Assembly (NCBI GenBank): GCA_005888335.1
Contig: VAWY01000114.1
Span: 1 to 12,991 of the forward strand
Reading direction: 5' to 3'
Source: Actinomycetota bacterium
Lineage (GTDB): Bacteria; Actinomycetota; Thermoleophilia; Solirubrobacterales; Solirubrobacteraceae
DNA: 12,991 nucleotides
A program made the translations under genes and the position numbers. The notes beneath the pieces are model-generated. The model was not told where the DNA came from and did not search any database. It was given only the letters and a program-made list of their open reading frames with translations. Positions 1-5,921 of the stretch are shown piece by piece (within the stretch, counting starts at the first letter, position 1; every line of letters starts with the position of its first letter).

Positions 1-30
1 GATCCGCCGCACCAGCTGCTCGGCACTCAT
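1..30 (-). CDS. 5' end of an unidentified gene, cut by the window edge
   Basis: A minus-strand ATG at 28-30 begins a frame reading MSAEQLVRRI before the sequence ends. It is preceded by a strong Shine-Dalgarno, AAGGGAGG on the minus strand (complement of 35-42), four bases from the ATG. This is one of the best ribosome binding sites in the window, so the start is believable. Ten residues do not allow a family assignment. The gene lies downstream of the P450 on the same strand with about 160 bp between them, so co-transcription is possible but not shown. Confidence 0.6.
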   Translation of the reverse strand, partial: MSAEQLVRRI

Positions 31-45
31 CTCGCCTCCCTTGTT

Positions 46-63
46 GCTTGGCATGGCTCAAGC
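46..63. promoter_or_regulatory. Inverted repeat upstream of the left-edge gene
   Basis: GCTTG (46-50) and CAAGC (59-63) form a perfect 5-bp inverted repeat around an 8-bp spacer. It lies directly upstream of the Shine-Dalgarno of the left-edge gene, so it could be an operator or a small hairpin in the leader. The arms are short and chance is a real alternative. Confidence 0.2.
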
Positions 64-190
64 GGACGTTCGCACCCGGACGGCAAGCGGATCAACTCCG
101 AGCCGGGCAATCGACGTTGATGCGCAGCCGGCTCAGCCGAGAACACATGCCGCTCTGCGCGACGAGCAGTGCTGCGGGGTCGCGGGACGG

Positions 191-1462
191 TCAGCCGACG
201 AGCACCTCACCGCCGCGGTGCGGCGTGACGACGAGCGCGCTGCGCCGTGCGCGCTCGGGCTCGGACCGAACCGGCCGGATGGTCAGGTCCGCCGCGGCGC
301 GCAGCACTTCGCGCATCTCCATCTCGGCGAAGCGTGCTCCGGCGCAGCGGCGCACGCCGCCGCCGAAGGGAATCCACGACGTGAGGTTCGGCGGCGGGCC
401 GTCGAGCCAGCGCTCCGGCCTGAACGCGGCGGCCTGGGGCCACAGGTCCTCCCGTCGCATCGCGAGCCAGAGGCAGGCGGCGACGTGGACGCCGGCGGGC
501 AGCTGGCGCCCGGCGATCCGCACCGGCTCGAGCAGCCGGCGCGGGGCGATGGTCAGGGCGGGACGCACCCGCAGGACCTCCTTGACGACGGCGTCGAGGT
601 ACGCGGGGTCGCCGTCGCGCAAGCGCGCGTGGACGGCGGGGTGACGCGCGAGGCGCTCGAAGGCCCAGGCCAGCGACGCCGCCGACGTGTCGTGGCCGGC
701 GACGAGCAGCGCGACGAGCTGGTCACGCAGGTGCCGGTCCGTCGGGGAGTTGCCGTCCTCGTCGCGCTGCTCGAGCAGGAGGGCGAGGACGGAGTCGCCG
801 CCCGGCTGCGCCCGTAGACGCGCGACGACGTCGAGGAGCAGCGCGTCGAAGCGATCGACCGCGAGGCGAAAGCGCCCCCACGGGCTGCGTGGCCCGAGAT
901 CGCGCTGGACGAGCGCCATGGCGAGCATCCGCGGCATCGAGCGGACGGTGCCGAGCGCGCCGTGGACGGCGTCGCGCAGCCGGGCCACGTCTTCGTCGTC
1001 GCGGGCGCCGAAGACGACGCGCAGGATGGTCTCGAGCGTCAGGTGGCGCATCCGCTCGAGCGTGTTGACGCGCCCGCTCCACGTGTCGAGCTCCCGCCGC
1101 GCGAGCTCGGCGACGGTCGGCGCGAAACCGCGCATGCGCTCGCCGTGGAACGGCGTCTGGATGAGCCGCCGCTCGCGCAGGTGCTCCTCGCCGTCCAGGA
1201 CAAGGATCGAGTGGGGCCCAGCGAAGGGCCGAAGGAACTCCCAGCTCTGCCCGGCGGGCGCGATCGCCGGGTCGAGCAGGAAGACCTCGCGAACCGCGTC
1301 GGGGCTAGAGAAGAGCACCATCGCCTCGTCGGTCCAGTAGGTGCGGATGGTGACCGGGTCGCCGAAGCGATCGTGCACGCCCCGCAGAAAGGCCGCGGGC
1401 CGCATCGTCCATGCGACGGTCTGCCAGGCGGCCGGAGCGCGCGGGCCGGGTGGCAAGTCCAT
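191..1462 (-). CDS. Cytochrome P450 monooxygenase
   Basis: A complete 423-residue P450, within the usual bacterial length. It begins MDLPPGPRAP, the proline-rich start seen in several actinobacterial P450 families. Landmarks are the C-helix HxxxR (H94, R98), the I-helix oxygen-activation motif AGHDTS (255-260), the K-helix ExxR (E295, R298), FRPERW (347-352) and the haem loop FGGGVRRCAG (366-375), whose Cys373 ligates the iron. All key residues are present, so it should be active. There is no membrane anchor, so it is probably cytosolic. No ferredoxin or reductase gene is nearby, so electrons must come from elsewhere, and the substrate cannot be told from sequence. The frame is open 120 bases further upstream, but I chose the ATG at 1462. 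It matches the family N-terminus and has a TAGGCT -10-like box 7 nt upstream, suggesting leaderless translation. Confidence 0.95.
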   Translation of the reverse strand: MDLPPGPRAPAAWQTVAWTMRPAAFLRGVHDRFGDPVTIRTYWTDEAMVLFSSPDAVREVFLLDPAIAPAGQSWEFLRPFAGPHSILVLDGEEHLRERRLIQTPFHGERMRGFAPTVAELARRELDTWSGRVNTLERMRHLTLETILRVVFGARDDEDVARLRDAVHGALGTVRSMPRMLAMALVQRDLGPRSPWGRFRLAVDRFDALLLDVVARLRAQPGGDSVLALLLEQRDEDGNSPTDRHLRDQLVALLVAGHDTSAASLAWAFERLARHPAVHARLRDGDPAYLDAVVKEVLRVRPALTIAPRRLLEPVRIAGRQLPAGVHVAACLWLAMRREDLWPQAAAFRPERWLDGPPPNLTSWIPFGGGVRRCAGARFAEMEMREVLRAAADLTIRPVRSEPERARRSALVVTPHRGGEVLVG

Positions 1463-1469
1463 TGCTGCG

Positions 1470-1475
1470 AGCCTA
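1470..1475 (-). promoter_or_regulatory. Putative -10 box of a leaderless P450 transcript
   Basis: On the minus strand TAGGCT is followed by exactly 7 nt and then the ATG at 1462. This is the spacing expected if transcription begins at the start codon. No Shine-Dalgarno is visible and no clear -35 is seen. It is an inference from spacing and motif only. Confidence 0.4.
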
Positions 1476-1520
1476 CGCCCGGGCACGCCATCCCGGCGGT
1501 GCTCGACGCGACGTTCAAAC

Positions 1521-1621
1521 AGGGTCCGACCCCGTGAGGGACGCCCCGAACCGCTCTCGCGGCGCTGGCATGGGCACGCCATGAAAGTGATGCGGCCACG
1601 GCGCCGTAGGGGTCAGAGTCT
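1521..1621. repeat. Imperfect REP-like inverted repeat pair
   Basis: AGGGTCCGACCCC (1521-1533) is itself nearly palindromic. About 75 bp later AGGGGTCAGAGTCT (1608-1621) reads on the opposite strand as AGACTCTGACCCCT, similar to the first copy. The pair lies in the 242-bp gap between the P450 and the next gene. It resembles dispersed GGGTC-N-GACCC palindromes of the REP type and could be a decayed element. No transposase is nearby, and the match is imperfect. Confidence 0.25.
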
Positions 1622-1704
1622 CGCTTCGCGCGACAACCGCGACTGGACGTCACACGCTTAGGTAAGGGTCGCGGGCACGATCGCCTCTTGCATCGTTGCG
1701 CGTG

Positions 1705-2595
1705 TCATCGGCGAGCGCGGGCCGCGAGCTCGCGTAACGCGGCTGCCTCACGGTGCGCGTCGGCGGCGGTGCGAGCGGCATCGAGCCGGCTCGCCGCGGC
1801 GGCGACCTCATCGGCGAGACCGGCGAGTGTGAGCGCCGCAGGACGGCCGCCAAATGCGTCGGTCTCCACGCGGACCGGCGTGCCGGCGACTTTGCGCGCC
1901 AACGGCGCCAGGACCGTCGACAACACCATGATCACCAGCACGACCGCCACCAGCCTCACGAAGCCGTCGCTCACGTCGTCGACGGTCCCGATGATCGCCA
2001 CGTCGCCGACGACCGTGTCGAACACCGAGGTGACGATCGACGTCCAGACGAGCGCCGAAACCAGTGGTGTGTCATCGCGACGATGTGCCCGTAGCACCAA
2101 CGACGCGTGTGAGCCGGACAGCGCGAGCAGTCCAGCCACGCCGAACGCGCGCCACAGCGTCTCGGAGTCGTCGCGGAACCAGACGGCCAGTACGAGCAGC
2201 ACGAAACCCGTGAGCGCCGCCCCAGCGGTCGCCTTGCCGAGCGTCACCCGCCAATCGGCGGTCTGTCGCCGAAGCGCGTCGCCGCTGGCGCCGAACGCGG
2301 AGAAGAGACTGAATCCGAGGCTCGTCGCGATGACGCGCCAATGGGTGTCGTCAAATTCGCCGGTGACCAAGGCGGCGATGGCGGTCGCCGCGGCGACACA
2401 CAGCCCCGCGATCAACCCGCGTAGCGCGACCGATCTCGCCTCCCACACGGTACTCAGGATAAAAGCGTGGTCGGTGGTCGGTTCGGTCACCTCCACGGAC
2501 ACGACCCGAGCGCCACGCTCCTTCGCGCGAGAACCGGGACGGTCGGGTCCGGCGGTCGCTGCCTTATCGGACCCGGCGCGCCCAGTCGCAGCCAT
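1705..2595 (-). CDS. Six-helix integral membrane protein, unknown function
   Basis: I do not recognise this 296-residue protein. A polar, charged N-terminus (1-55) is followed by about six hydrophobic segments near 58-78, 88-105, 121-140, 148-168, 176-203 and 211-234. After these comes an alanine-rich, charged C-terminal helix (about 254-296) that could form a coiled coil. The N-terminal tail has no signal peptide and is probably cytoplasmic. A GTG at 2610 is also possible, but the ATG at 2595 has AGGTGAG (complement of 2607-2613) about 11 nt upstream and is preferred. The gene is divergent from the 50-residue membrane protein at 2624, with under 30 bp between starts, so their promoters overlap. 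No catalytic motif is visible. A transporter or a membrane sensor are both possible. Confidence 0.75.
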   Translation of the reverse strand: MAATGRAGSDKAATAGPDRPGSRAKERGARVVSVEVTEPTTDHAFILSTVWEARSVALRGLIAGLCVAAATAIAALVTGEFDDTHWRVIATSLGFSLFSAFGASGDALRRQTADWRVTLGKATAGAALTGFVLLVLAVWFRDDSETLWRAFGVAGLLALSGSHASLVLRAHRRDDTPLVSALVWTSIVTSVFDTVVGDVAIIGTVDDVSDGFVRLVAVVLVIMVLSTVLAPLARKVAGTPVRVETDAFGGRPAALTLAGLADEVAAAASRLDAARTAADAHREAAALRELAARARR

Positions 2596-2611
2596 GAGCC
2601 GTGGGCTCACC

Positions 2612-2617
2612 TAGAGT
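2612..2617 (+). promoter_or_regulatory. Putative -10 box of the 50-residue membrane protein
   Basis: TAGAGT is followed by 6 nt and then the ATG at 2624, with no Shine-Dalgarno between. This fits a leaderless transcript. It lies inside the very short divergent region shared with the six-helix membrane protein gene. No -35 is evident. Confidence 0.35.
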
Positions 2618-2623
2618 CGCTAT

Positions 2624-2776
2624 ATGACCGTCGGAGCCGCAGTCGTGGTTGGCGCGGTGACGGGACTGGCCCTCGGCATCGTCATCAGCCTCACCACCGA
2701 CGTACCCCTGGCGCCCGAGGCTGGGCTGGTGCTCGGGGCGCTGATCGGGTGGCTCGGACGCCGGGCTAACGCGTAG
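2624..2776 (+). CDS. Small two-helix membrane protein (50 aa)
   Basis: This short frame encodes 50 residues beginning MTVGAAVVVGAVTGLALGIV and ending WLGRRANA. Two hydrophobic, glycine-rich segments (about 3-22 and 31-44) are joined by a short polar turn, and the C-terminus is positive. The pattern is that of a helical hairpin with its charged tail inside. Third positions are mostly G or C, as in the neighbouring genes, and the frame is hydrophobic throughout, which argues against chance. It is divergent from the six-helix membrane protein and convergent with the metallophosphoesterase remnant. I cannot assign a function. A small accessory membrane protein or a holin-like peptide are both guesses. 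Confidence 0.5.
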   Translation: MTVGAAVVVGAVTGLALGIVISLTTDVPLAPEAGLVLGALIGWLGRRANA

Positions 2777-2809
2777 CGACCGAACCTTGCGGCGCCCGCG
2801 GGGGCGTGG

Positions 2810-3044
2810 TCAGGAGCTCGGTGCCGCCGGGGCGAATCTCCCGGTCCGTCGTAGCGCCGCGAGCCGGTCTGAGTCGGGATGGCCGGCGATCCGCAGTTCG
2901 CGAGCCTCGCGTTCGACGTCGTAGTCGACGCGGACGATGTTCGAGACGCCGTCGTCGATCAGCAGGTAGGCGGCGCGAGGGTCGCCGTCCCACGACAGGG
3001 CCGGCGCTGCCGGCGTTGGCGACGGTCAGCCCGTCGAGCGTCAT
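2810..3044 (-). pseudogene. Metallophosphoesterase C-terminal remnant, truncated and frameshifted
   Basis: The minus strand encodes GHAMTLDGLTVANAGSAG and, after a one-base shift, LSWDGDPRAAYLLIDDGVS, continuing to a stop at 2810-2812. This matches the C-terminal end of calcineurin-like metallophosphoesterases of the YfcE type, where VNxGSVG is followed by DGDPRAAY. Reading across needs one base fewer in the GGG at 2998-3000. Only about 78 residues of a family normally around 200-250 remain. The catalytic N-terminal half (the DxH and GDxxD metal motifs) is missing, and a TAG closes the frame just before GHA. It is therefore not functional as an enzyme. A sequencing error could explain the single-base shift but not the missing half. 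The PadR gene begins to read immediately upstream. Confidence 0.7.
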
Positions 3045-3072
3045 GGCGTGACCCTATCCGCGGCTCACCGGC

Positions 3073-3095
3073 GCCCGTTCCTGTCGGAAACGGGC
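3073..3095 (-). terminator. Hairpin after the PadR gene
   Basis: GCCCGTTCC (3073-3081) pairs with GGAAACGGGC (3086-3095) around a 4-nt loop, with one bulged A. It lies 14-36 bases past the PadR stop. There is no T-run, so termination is only a suggestion. It sits next to the truncation point of the metallophosphoesterase remnant. Confidence 0.35.
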
Positions 3096-3108
3096 GGGAG
3101 GTTCCTAG

Positions 3109-3612
3109 CTAGTCGCGGGCCAGGTTTCGCCAGTACCGGATCCACTCGCGCTCGTGCGCGATGCCCGCCTCGAGCGTGAGATGCTGGCCCTCCGTCATCG
3201 CTGCGCCCGCCTCCCGCTGCAGCGTCTCGTACTCGGCGAGCCTGCGCTCGTGGAGGCCGAGTTGAGCGGCGGCGAGCGGCCCGGGCTCGGCGCCGAAGAA
3301 GAGCTGGAGCAGGCCGGGGTCGCGCAGTTCGGTGAAGCCGTCCGCGGGCGTGGCGAGCCACGCGGTGAGCGCCTCGCGTCCCGCGTCGGTCAGTCGGTAC
3401 ACACGCCGCCGGCGGCCGGTCTCCTCGCGCTGCTCGTCGAGCAGTCCCGCGTCGGCGAGGCGCAGCGGCTCGCTGTAGAGCTGGGCGTGCTGGACGGACC
3501 ACAGGTTGCCGACGCTGGCGGCTGCGGCGGTCTTGAGCTGGTAGGGGGTCGCCTCGCCTGCGGCGTCGATCAGCCCGAGGACGATGTAGGACACGGGTGT
3601 GAGGCGATTCAC
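3109..3612 (-). CDS. PadR family transcriptional regulator
   Basis: A 167-residue PadR-type repressor. The N-terminal winged helix (about 5-85) starts LTPVSYIVLGLI, contains the typical TPYQLK (22-27), the recognition region with LYSEPLRLADAGLL (45-58) and the basic wing GRRRRVYRLTDAGR (66-79). The C-terminal half (about 95-165) is helical and rich in leucine and charged residues, as in the dimerisation domain of the family, with EREWIRYWRN near the end. The start is a GTG at 3612. It is divergent from the DUF1707 membrane protein, and two palindromic boxes lie between them. The usual arrangement in this family is a PadR protein repressing itself and its neighbour, so the DUF1707 gene is the most likely target. 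The ligand is unknown. Confidence 0.92.
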   Translation of the reverse strand: MNRLTPVSYIVLGLIDAAGEATPYQLKTAAAASVGNLWSVQHAQLYSEPLRLADAGLLDEQREETGRRRRVYRLTDAGREALTAWLATPADGFTELRDPGLLQLFFGAEPGPLAAAQLGLHERRLAEYETLQREAGAAMTEGQHLTLEAGIAHEREWIRYWRNLARD

Positions 3613-3614
3613 AG

Positions 3615-3639
3615 TGGACGGTCCAGTTTGGACGGTCTA
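3615..3639. promoter_or_regulatory. Tandem palindromic boxes, likely PadR operator
   Basis: TGGACGGTCCA (3615-3625) is a perfect 11-bp palindrome around its central base. TGGACGGTCTA (3629-3639) repeats it with one change, 14 bp away centre to centre. Box 1 covers the -35 (TGGACG) and box 2 runs into the -10 of the promoter predicted for the DUF1707 gene. The boxes also lie within 30 bases of the PadR start. A repressor bound here would block both genes. Confidence 0.55.
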
Positions 3640-3643
3640 TCGT
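3615..3643 (+). promoter_or_regulatory. Putative leaderless promoter of the DUF1707 gene
   Basis: A -35-like TGGACG (3615-3620) is separated by 17 nt from a -10-like TATCGT (3638-3643). Exactly 7 nt then precede the ATG at 3651, and no Shine-Dalgarno is present. Spacing of all three elements is ideal for a sigma-70-type promoter giving a leaderless message. Confidence 0.5.
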
Positions 3644-3650
3644 GCAGTCT

Positions 3651-4100
3651 ATGTGCGGGCGGAGACATCATCACCACCACGACTACCGGTCGGACGTCAT
3701 GGCGGCCACGCGGATCAAGGCAGATGACGTCAGAGCGTCGGACGCCGAGCGCGAGGAGGTCATCGCCGCCTTGCGCACCCACGCGGGCGACGGCCGGCTG
3801 GACGTCGAGGAGCTCGACCAGAGGATCGAGGCCGCGTACTCCGCGAAGACCCGGCGTGAGCTCGTCGCCCTGACCAGCGACCTGCCGCGCGCGCCTCGTG
3901 CCCCGGGCGACGAGCACCGCGAGTTCGTCGAGCACCTGCGCTTCTACCTGAGCGTCATGGCCGTGCTTGTCGTCACCTGGGCGCTCACCGGCATGGGCTA
4001 CTTCTGGCCGATCTGGCCGATCGTCGGGTGGGGCCTCGCGATCGTCTCGCACGCCAACGTGCTGCGCCGCCCGGCGGCGCGGCGCCGCGCGCACGCGTAG
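3651..4100 (+). CDS. DUF1707 (SHOCT-like) protein with C-terminal 2TM domain
   Basis: A 149-residue protein. Residues 27-79 form a DUF1707 domain, recognisable by VRASDAEREEVIAALRTHAG, GRLDVEELDQRI and the ending LVALTSDLP. A 2TM domain follows, with hydrophobic helices at about 97-113 and 118-135 separated by the tight turn GMGYFWPIWP, and a basic tail. DUF1707 proteins are common small membrane proteins in Actinobacteria, often next to regulators; their biochemical role is unknown. The ATG at 3651 is chosen because a well-spaced promoter precedes it. It adds an N-terminus with five consecutive histidines (6-10). An ATG at 3699, starting MAATRIKADD, is the alternative. Control by the divergent PadR protein is likely. 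Confidence 0.9.
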   Translation: MCGRRHHHHHDYRSDVMAATRIKADDVRASDAEREEVIAALRTHAGDGRLDVEELDQRIEAAYSAKTRRELVALTSDLPRAPRAPGDEHREFVEHLRFYLSVMAVLVVTWALTGMGYFWPIWPIVGWGLAIVSHANVLRRPAARRRAHA

Positions 4101-4212
4101 CCACCAGGCGCACTCCTGCCTTGGCCGACCAGCGCGCTGCGCAAATGGCGGCAAGAGTCACCGCCAACCGCGCAATCGAGTGGCGCCCGGATTAGGGATC
4201 GCACGAGCGGGA

Positions 4213-4251
4213 GTCCCCGTGTCAGCAACGGAGACGCCCGTCTGATCAGAC
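4213..4251. terminator. Hairpin and palindrome between convergent genes
   Basis: GTCCCCGT (4213-4220) pairs with ACGGAGAC (4228-4235) with one mismatch and a 7-nt loop. It is followed by the perfect 12-bp palindrome GTCTGATCAGAC (4240-4251) and then TTCTCCT. The site is in the 185-bp gap between the convergent DUF1707 and flavin-protein genes, where a bidirectional terminator is expected. There is no long T-run. Confidence 0.4.
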
Positions 4252-4285
4252 TTCTCCTCCGGGCGAAATGGAGGGGTTGGCCTGC

Positions 4286-4897
4286 TTACCGGCGCGCCGG
4301 GTCTTGCGCTGGGAGCACGTCGCAGGCCCAGTCGCTGCGCTTCCATTCCGGAATAGGCGTTGCGCGGCCGGCGTGAGGTACGAAGCGTGAGCGCTCGACG
4401 AGCGTCAGGCGGTGGATGTAACGAGGGCAGTTCGGGAAGACCTGCGTCGCCGTGACCCGGACGACGAACTGCGCTTCGGGGTAGGCGTCGAGCAGTGGGT
4501 CTCGCTCGTGGATGCTCGCACGCCCGTTCAGCCGCAGGCGCGAAGGGCGCTCGGAGACGAAGTCGATGAAGAGCATCCCGATGTGAGGATTGACGGCCAG
4601 GTTGCCCATCGAGAGGTACATGCCGTTGCCGTCGTAGTTGGGGAACGCGACGGTGCGCTCGTCGAGCACACGGACGAACCCCGGTTCGCCGCCCTTGTAC
4701 GAGCACTGGGGGCGGCCGTCCGCGTCGGCCGTCGCCAGGAAGAACATGTCCATTCGCTCGATGAAGGCACGGTCTGCTTCGCCGATCACCGGTTCGCGCA
4801 GGAACCGGTCGTCCAGCCGGTCGGCGAGTCGGCGCGTATCGAACCTGTCCTGCAGGCGCCGTGCTCCCTCGTGGTACGTCGGGTCGGTGCCGGTCAT
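4286..4897 (-). CDS. Pyridoxamine 5'-phosphate oxidase-like flavin-binding protein
   Basis: A 203-residue protein of the PNPOx-like split-barrel superfamily, which bind FMN or F420 and act as oxidoreductases or cofactor-binding proteins in the cytosol. After a helical N-terminus (1-45) the barrel begins MDMFFLATADADGRPQCSYKG (49-69), continues with VAFPNYDGNGMYLSMGNL (83-100) and NPHIGMLFIDF (103-113), and ends with a strand containing LRLNGRASI (121-129). These are the usual cofactor-contact regions. NCPRYIHRL (156-164) is characteristic of the subgroup often annotated as pyridoxamine 5'-phosphate oxidase family rather than PdxH itself; true PdxH activity is unlikely. The ATG at 4897 has GATACT six bases upstream, suggesting a leaderless message. 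It is 129 bp downstream of the alpha/beta hydrolase on the same strand. The substrate is unknown. Confidence 0.9.
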   Translation of the reverse strand: MTGTDPTYHEGARRLQDRFDTRRLADRLDDRFLREPVIGEADRAFIERMDMFFLATADADGRPQCSYKGGEPGFVRVLDERTVAFPNYDGNGMYLSMGNLAVNPHIGMLFIDFVSERPSRLRLNGRASIHERDPLLDAYPEAQFVVRVTATQVFPNCPRYIHRLTLVERSRFVPHAGRATPIPEWKRSDWACDVLPAQDPARR

Positions 4898-4903
4898 GAC
4901 CTG

Positions 4904-4909
4904 AGTATC
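4904..4909 (-). promoter_or_regulatory. Putative -10 box of the flavin-protein gene
   Basis: The minus strand reads GATACT followed by 6 nt and the ATG at 4897. GATACT differs from TATACT only at the first base. A weak -35-like GTGAGC lies 17 nt further upstream (complement of 4927-4932). It suggests a separate promoter from the upstream hydrolase. Confidence 0.45.
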
Positions 4910-5026
4910 TCAGCGACGATGCCGGCGCTCACGCGTCGGCATGCGCCCGCGGCCGGAGTTGTGACGGCGTGGAAACGCTAGCTGGCGGACACTGCCGCTT
5001 CGCCCGATCGCGGGAGCGCGTTCGTC

Positions 5027-5869
5027 CTAGACGAAGCGCTTCACGAATGCGAGCGCCGTGTCGGCGACCTCGCGCCAGCCGCTGTCGATCGTCAGCGAGT
5101 GCCCGCGGTTCGGGATCTTGACGATCTCGGTCACCGCCGCGTTCCTGCGCTGCCGCTTGTAGGACGCGTTGGCAATCGCCCACGGGACGGTGTGGTCCTT
5201 CTCTCCGTCGATGATCAGCAGCGGTCCGCGGTCGGGGTTGTCGGGGTCCAGCTTCGCCTCGGTCCACGGATTCAGGTTGGCGTTCGCCATCTGCATCAGC
5301 GCCACGCCGGGAGCCGCCACGTGGTAGGTCTCGTAGAGCTGCCGGGCCTCCTCGTCGCTGAGCGCGTTCGCCCATCCGTACTTGAACTGGTCCAAGGTGA
5401 GCGTGACGGCGCGACTGCGGTTCAGCGGGTTCGCGAGCACCGGTGCGGCGGACCTCAGCGCCGAGACGGGCAGCGGCAGCACGCCGCGGAAGGGGCCGGG
5501 ATCGATCGCGACCGTGGCGGCAGAGAGACCGCGGTCGGCGATCATCTGGGCGAGCAGCCCTCCCGTCGAGTGGCCCATCACCGCCGGCTTGTTGCTGAGC
5601 TGTCCGATCACCTCGGCGGTATGGTCGGCGATCTGGCCGAGCGTCTTGTTGGCAAACGCCGCGGGCTTCGCTCGAGCCTCTTCGATGGTCTCGGGATCGT
5701 CGGGCCACGACGGCGTCACCCCCGCGTAACCGGCCTCCTCGAACACCTGCGCCCAGCGGTCCCAGCTGCTCGGAAGCAGCCAGAGCCCGTGGATGAAGAC
5801 GACGGGCGTCTTGCCGGTCGCATTCGCCCGGTCGACCTGCTCCGTCTCCCGCTGGGTGATCGTGGCCAT
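5027..5869 (-). CDS. Alpha/beta hydrolase
   Basis: A complete 280-residue alpha/beta-hydrolase. The oxyanion-hole motif is FIHGLW (25-30) and the nucleophile elbow is GHSTGG (99-104) with Ser101. The likely acid is Asp225 in DGEKDHTVP (221-229), and the catalytic His257 lies in NRGHSL (254-259). The full triad is present, so an esterase, lipase or lactonase-type hydrolysis is expected, with the substrate unknown. There is no signal peptide or membrane segment, so it is cytosolic. The ATG at 5869 is well supported by AAGGAG five to six bases upstream, unlike most genes here. Longer open frames through this region on the same strand extend upstream of 5869 but have no domain similarity. It is divergent from the MBL-fold gene with 52 bp between them. 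Confidence 0.93.
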   Translation of the reverse strand: MATITQRETEQVDRANATGKTPVVFIHGLWLLPSSWDRWAQVFEEAGYAGVTPSWPDDPETIEEARAKPAAFANKTLGQIADHTAEVIGQLSNKPAVMGHSTGGLLAQMIADRGLSAATVAIDPGPFRGVLPLPVSALRSAAPVLANPLNRSRAVTLTLDQFKYGWANALSDEEARQLYETYHVAAPGVALMQMANANLNPWTEAKLDPDNPDRGPLLIIDGEKDHTVPWAIANASYKRQRRNAAVTEIVKIPNRGHSLTIDSGWREVADTALAFVKRFV

Positions 5870-5921
5870 GTGAGCTCCTTGCTCCGCGGGAGACCCGGCG
5901 GATGGGCATGGGGGAGTCCTT

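Noticed and set aside
3666..3680. His5-coding run considered as vector or tag contamination
   Set aside because: It is embedded in native GC-rich sequence with a natural promoter upstream and no cloning-site or tag-linker sequence.
5012..5042. Inverted repeat GCGTTCGTC/GACGAAGCGC around the hydrolase stop codon
   Set aside because: It overlaps the coding end, the arms are offset by an unpaired base, and no T-run follows; too weak to call a terminator.
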